DNA of 64,000 nt from Nemania diffusa. Its lineage: Eukaryota > Ascomycota > Sordariomycetes > Xylariales > Xylariaceae. The stretch is from the NCBI GenBank assembly GCA_038501195.1, contig JBBPUQ010000001.1:5828001-5892000 (forward strand), in the 5' to 3' direction. The notes beneath the pieces are model-generated. The model was not told where the DNA came from, did not search any database, and saw nothing but the letters and a program-made list of their open reading frames with translations. Positions 59,322-64,000 of this stretch are shown here, one piece after another. The position numbers and the translations under genes are program-made. Each line of letters begins with the position of its first letter. Within the stretch, counting starts at the first letter, position 1.

Positions 59322-60533
59322 CTAGCGACTCGCCCGCGCGTAGTCCGCGGGGTTGTAGCTATAGCCATAAGGGCGATACGGGTTCACCCTGCCCCCCGCC
59401 GCCGTCTTGTCGGGGCCGCCATACTCCTCAGGCGTCTCGCGGTGTGTCGCCAGCTCCGCCGAGAACGGCTTGTAGTCAGGCGGCGGCGCGGGCGAAGCAT
59501 GCCGCATGACGCCAGGGTCAGACGCGAACGACGCCGGCCGCGCGCTCTTCAGCGACTGGTTGGGCTGGTGCGACCAGCGCTGGCCGGCGGACTCGGGCTC
59601 GAGGCGGTCCCCCGAGGTTGAGTTCGCGCTCGTCGGCGACGGCTGCGGGTGGTAGAAGTCGCCCGGCAGCTCCATCGGGAACGCCTGGGTGCCTGCTGGT
59701 GGCTGTGGGTTGTAGGGTAGCTCGGCCTGCTGCTGCATCTGCCAGTGGGAGGGGTACGGGGCCGAGGAGTTGGAGGTGCCGGGGCGGCTGGATTGTTGGT
59801 ATTGCATGGACACGGGTCGCGGCACCTGGTAGGGGATGGTCGGCGACTTGGGCGAGGTCTGGCCGTAGGGGAGCGAGGGCGATAGCTGCGGCGATCGCAT
59901 TTGGTCGTCTAGTCCGCCTGTATATCTGTTTTGCGGCTTGTACGTCTTCATCTTGCCGTTCTCGATCATGGCTTGTAATATGCCGGCGTCCAATAGCTCG
60001 GCCTTCTTGATGATGCGACCCACCATCTCCTTGCTAGCAGCCTTCATTTGCGCCTTGACTGTCGATACCATGGCGATGTTGCACCGAATTTCAATGTCTT
60101 CCCTCAAATACAGCCCGTCCTTCGGGACGCCTAGCTCTGCTAGTCCAATCTCGGGGGGCTCCGGGGCTTCGACGCCTGACTGGTTGCCGCCGATGCGATA
60201 TTTGTTGCGCATGTCAATGTTCAGTGGCGCATAGACGTGAGTCTGGAGACCCCACGGAAGATCGTGGAAGCAGGCGTTGAAGGAGATCTTGCCGGACCCG
60301 AACTTGCCCATGCCGGGGACGAACTGGACACGCTCGGTGATCTCGTACCAGGTCGAGAAATACTCGTCGGAGGCGGCATCGCGAGGCGCTGCGATCTGTT
60401 TGTGGTCGAGGACGAGGGGGTTGAGGGTTATGACTTCGCCGTGGCTGTGGAGGATGTCGATGGCTAACTGCCGGGGTATGAAGCTGGGGATCGGCGTGAT
60501 GATTGTGTACACCTCTTTCTTTCGGAGCACCAT
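59322..60533 (-). CDS. DUF7053-domain protein
   Basis: A single exon of 403 residues. Residues 1-170 match the fungal DUF7053 family: YTIITPIPSFIPRQLAIDIL, EVITLNPLVLDHKQI, TWYEITERVQFVPG, FHDLPWGLQTHVYAPL and NIDMRNKYRIGG. The fold is thought to be SRPBCC/START-like, suggesting a ligand pocket, but no function is known. KAQMKAASKEMVGRIIKKAEL forms a helix after the domain. The remaining 200 residues are Pro, Ser, Gln and Tyr rich with PxxP and repeated Tyr-Pro motifs, probably disordered. No signal peptide or membrane segment. The ATG at 60533 is the first in frame and matches the family start. Confidence 0.88.
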   Translation of the reverse strand: MVLRKKEVYTIITPIPSFIPRQLAIDILHSHGEVITLNPLVLDHKQIAAPRDAASDEYFSTWYEITERVQFVPGMGKFGSGKISFNACFHDLPWGLQTHVYAPLNIDMRNKYRIGGNQSGVEAPEPPEIGLAELGVPKDGLYLREDIEIRCNIAMVSTVKAQMKAASKEMVGRIIKKAELLDAGILQAMIENGKMKTYKPQNRYTGGLDDQMRSPQLSPSLPYGQTSPKSPTIPYQVPRPVSMQYQQSSRPGTSNSSAPYPSHWQMQQQAELPYNPQPPAGTQAFPMELPGDFYHPQPSPTSANSTSGDRLEPESAGQRWSHQPNQSLKSARPASFASDPGVMRHASPAPPPDYKPFSAELATHRETPEEYGGPDKTAAGGRVNPYRPYGYSYNPADYARASR

Positions 60534-62954
60534 GGTGAGGGGATGTCGCAGCTAGCGACTCGAACTCGTTGTAAATTGGAGTTGCGTATGTAGTTGAATC
60601 TATGCGTATGAGGAAGCAAGAAAGAGGATCTGAATATAGTACAGCAGCCCAATCTCCTTTGTCACCTGCCCTCTCTCTTCCGTGCGCTAAGTACCAACGG
60701 TTGGATGTAGCGCATAACCCTGGTCTTGTGCCACTAACCAGGATGTCTACGGGGGTTATTGGATAGGTATGTATATACGTATTATTATTATTGGGGGGTA
60801 GACTTCAGTTGGGCAAAGTGTTTGAGACATTAGTTCACCAATCTACTACCTGTACTAATATGTAGCGTGCTATGAACAGGGAATCAAAGGCAACGTTTGC
60901 TGTCGCTGGCGCAATCATTGTTCTCCTCGGAACTTCAGTCGGCAGTGTAATGCGACACAAAGACAAAGCAGGCAAGCTGACCAGCCAAAGAGACAACAGC
61001 CACAAATCTTTCCTTCCTGAGCCGCCACTTGATACGGCTTCGTGCTATCCGCGAGCAACATGCCATTGAGCCGGTCTGTAGGACTCATTACGTACATACT
61101 GTACATACACTCTGGGCACTTACATATAGGCAACTCATTGTCGCAGGCCTCCCCAACAACGTTGTCAGACTGTGGCGTCGCAGAGCATTGCTGTCGAGAG
61201 CGACAAAGCGAACAAAGCATAAATAAGAACAGATCCTATAGCCTATTCACCTCCAACCAGCGCTTCTCTCTTGTCATACTTACATATGCGTACGTTATAC
61301 CCGTCAACTAGCATTGCTGCCATCTTACTTATTCTCGTCCATGAGCCCATTTTTTCGGGGCTGATGAGAATGAGTCTAGGTCCCTAAGGTGGCAGAAGGT
61401 GGTGTGTTGTACCTAAGCTAGTACCTATGGGTAGACCCTGAGAGGGGTTAAACTACGCATACTTAGGCTCGGCAACTAGACTAAAGTCTGGGCGACAAAG
61501 TCTAAGATAAGGCTTAGTCTAGCTCTTACATAAGGCACGCGCCATCAGTGTTCGGTCCTACTTGTTTCGCTCTTGTTTGCCATATTTTGTGATTGTTTTT
61601 GATGGGCTCTTAAACAACCACGATCTATTGTTTTACAAAATGTTGCATCGACTCGAGGCTCGAAGTCAGTCGAGTCCATCCCTTATCTACAATCACATAT
61701 AGGGGCTTTGCCATGCCACAACCTCTAAGTTGGCAATCGTCTCTCTATCTTATAAGCCACCATATCTATTTTTAAAGACTGCGGCGCTAGTGTAAATCGC
61801 CAATCATGTCGATGCTTGCTCTCTCTACCTCCCCGGCAAGCCGGACATCCGCCATCCGGCACCAACCCACCGGATTTTACTATAATGCTGGGTAGAAGGC
61901 TGTAAAAACGACGTAATCACCCGCTTACACATTGCGGCTATGTGCTCGAGTCATGACGTCAGTATAAAAGCAATCATCAAACGATATGCTTTTCATGTTC
62001 TACAGTACACAAGTAGGTATGAGTATGGTGCACTACCTTACCTATCTAGTCGCATTTCCCCGCCAGATCTGCAATCAATGTTACAATGGGTATAAGCGTG
62101 GAAGGCTGAGTGATAGTCTAAAGGCATATCCTTGCAAACATGTAATCATTTCTCGCCCTAGTGTGTAGTAGGTATCGTTCCGACATGGGGTTCTCACGTG
62201 GCTTGAGGTATTATCCTCTGGTTCCCTGGTCTCTTGTTGGACGCTAAAATCACACGAGGATAATAGTTGGTAAACACCGGACATATGTATACATAGGTAG
62301 TACCAGGCAGTTTATATTAGGCCCGAATTCTCAAAGGATTGTAACGTCTCGAACAATCATGTTGGCCATCCCTAGGAAATACACTGGGTTGACTATCTAC
62401 ACATACACATGCATCGCAATCCGTGCTACGTGCATTGATGCGGAACGCATACATACACTCTACGCTCTACTTAGTAGAGCCCTACTCGTAATCATTGTCA
62501 CGTAGCATATCTAGAGACTTCTTGAATACTGGGGCATTAAGGCTTGCCTAGTTGGTTAAAACTAAAAGCTCTAGAAGGAATAGACCCAACTCATACAAAC
62601 CCCAGAGGCTTGACCGCTCACTCTATGTAAATTATGATGGAATGGCTTATCAAAGAAAATAAAACTCAAGTGGACGTAAGTAATATTACTGCTACTTTAT
62701 ACCGTGTAACACGTGTTTTAACGCGCCGATTCCTTATGATACACACTCAACATATTCCAAAACGGCATTAACAGCGACCGAGGGCCATGATATATGTTGA
62801 GTATCCAAATCACTGTTGGCTCCCATCTGGCCTTCGGGCTTTCTGTGTTCCTTACTATCAATACACGCGAAACTCAACACAATTTAAAACGAACACTAAT
62901 AATCATAATTACGCAGTACATTATTTATATTATACAACCTTCTGCAATATCAAT
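60534..62954. other. Intergenic, no gene seen
   Basis: This is the promoter side of the DUF7053 gene. Small frames at 60872-61311 and 61986-62284 have no recognisable product. Confidence 0.5.
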
Positions 62955-63086
62955 ATGTCTACAACTTTGAGCAACCATCCTTCAAAGCCCTGTCGCTGTA
63001 CAGTGTGTAGCTCTAAGGGCTGCAGGTTGGATGCTGAAGCTAAGACGGGAGTTTGTGTCTTGAAGGCTCACCACTCTGCTTCTTGA
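62955..63086 (+). CDS. Possible 43-residue cysteine-rich peptide
   Basis: The ATG at 62955 has A at -3 and opens a 43-codon frame ending in TGA. The peptide has Cys at 14, 16, 19, 24 and 34, in the pattern CxCxxCx4C, followed by a His pair near the end. There is no signal peptide, so it would be cytosolic. Cys spacing of this kind recalls small metal-binding proteins such as fungal metallothioneins, but only five Cys are present. It is a hypothetical gene; chance is a real alternative. Confidence 0.35.
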   Translation: MSTTLSNHPSKPCRCTVCSSKGCRLDAEAKTGVCVLKAHHSAS

Positions 63087-64000
63087 TAACAATATAGGGT
63101 AGGTGTGATTCTATTACCATCCCTATTCCTAAGAGGAACTCGCCTGCATCTAAATAATAGGCATTGCTTTCTCGTCCTACTTCCTCCCGGTCTTTCTTTC
63201 AATGTTAAAAAACCCTAACTCACACACACTCTGCCGAGAGAGTCAAGGCGAGTGAAGATGCGGCCAAGAGCGGGGCTAAAATTATGCAATTACAGACATA
63301 CGGAATATGCAACTTGAGCGATTTTTGAAAATGTAGGCAATGAGTTTTTCTTTGCTCAAACTTTGGTAAATTCTGAATTATTGAAGTTATAAATTGTCTA
63401 TCAATCGCCCCATTCGGTGTTTATATCATTTAACAGCTATCCATTTCCCCTTCAATTCGAGTAGGCCATGATAAGACCCTGAAAGACTAATTTGCAACCT
63501 AGATGTCGTCCCTGCCCAGCTTCCCTAGGTCAGCGTCTTGCAGAGGCTGAGCAACCTAAGATAATAAGATGCGAGAAGAAGAAATAATACAGTCTGATTG
63601 GGCAATCTGGCCTTCTGAATATCTTTGGCTGAAGTATGTTGGCCTGAAAGTATACAGATTGACTATATGAATTTTCTTAGGGTCGAGACGACGTGTTTCG
63701 CTTCATAGCCACGCGGCATATCTTTACGAGGTTGGCATCCCTAATGCACTAACTCTGTGATGTTGGAATATGTGCCCAGACTTGCTTATGTGCCCAGACT
63801 TGCTTATGTGCCCAGACTTGCTAATGTCCCCCCCAAACTATTTAAAAGACAGCATTGGTGCGCGGTGTACCTACTAAAACTAACCCCTACAAAGACAGCA
63901 AAAACAAGCCGTAAAATCATAAATAACAGGGATAGAACTCAAAATCGGGCAGCTTCGTTCGCCGACCCCTACGCCGAGAGAGGGTTCGTGTACCTCTCGG
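63087..64000. other. Intergenic to window end
   Basis: No gene is seen. The last bases (63950-64000) turn GC-rich and may be the edge of another gene beyond the window. Confidence 0.4.
63769..63822 (+). repeat. Three perfect 18-bp tandem copies
   Basis: The unit TATGTGCCCAGACTTGCT occurs three times head to tail without change. A C tract follows at once. Confidence 0.95.

Noticed and set aside
1..64000. CRISPR array, rRNA operon or complete transposon
   Set aside because: No regularly spaced repeats, no rRNA-like sequence, and no intact transposase or reverse transcriptase frame; the organism is a fungus.

Overview
The window is nuclear DNA of a filamentous ascomycete (Pezizomycotina, probably Sordariomycetes; the species cannot be told). 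The evidence is the genes themselves: many short introns of about 50-150 bp with GTATGT/GTAAGT donors and CTAAC/CTGAC branch sites, and typical fungal families (NB-ARC/TPR NLR, HeLo plus DUF7580 protein, VPS9-ankyrin-PX protein, DUF7053 protein). An extremely AT-rich block at the left edge looks like the product of repeat-induced point mutation (RIP).

Layout. 1-7855 is an AT isochore without genes. At its right edge a roughly 190-bp sequence is present twice; the inner copy differs from the outer, GC-normal copy only by C-to-T and G-to-A changes. 8.8-11.5 kb holds a minus-strand 901-residue protein with a ubiquitin-like head. 12.4-13.9 kb is a dead fungal transcription-factor gene. 15.8-17.7 kb is a DyP-type peroxidase (7 exons, one GC-AG intron), followed by an alpha/beta hydrolase at 18.2-19.1 kb. 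20.4-24.5 kb is a VPS9-ankyrin-PX endosomal protein. A 6-kb gene-free stretch rich in microsatellites precedes a conserved protein of unknown function at 30.7-32.4 kb.

36-45.3 kb is the accessory core. It holds an NLR with an alpha/beta-hydrolase head (SesB-like), NB-ARC and TPR repeats; a RIP-type dead GNAT acetyltransferase; a C2H2 zinc-finger protein; and, divergent from it, a HeLo-domain plus DUF7580 pseudokinase-like protein whose first intron is best read as a spliceosomal twin intron (stwintron). These families are common in fungal allorecognition and programmed cell death, so this is the best candidate for an immune-type island. 47.6-49.0 kb is an F-box-like/DUF7730-type protein. 51.8-53.0 kb carries one long frame broken only by stop codons (a relic).

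53.3-55.2 kb is a BAHD-like acyltransferase and 56.8-58.8 kb a bicovalent FAD oxidase of the berberine-bridge type with a 26-nt microexon. Both are on the plus strand and may be small-molecule tailoring enzymes, but no backbone synthase lies in view. 59.3-60.5 kb is a DUF7053 protein on the minus strand. The last 3.4 kb holds only a possible 43-residue cysteine-rich ORF and an 18-bp triplicate repeat.

Exon models were built by hand from splice signals, reading phase and family conservation. All multi-exon models sum to a multiple of three, but none is confirmed by transcripts.
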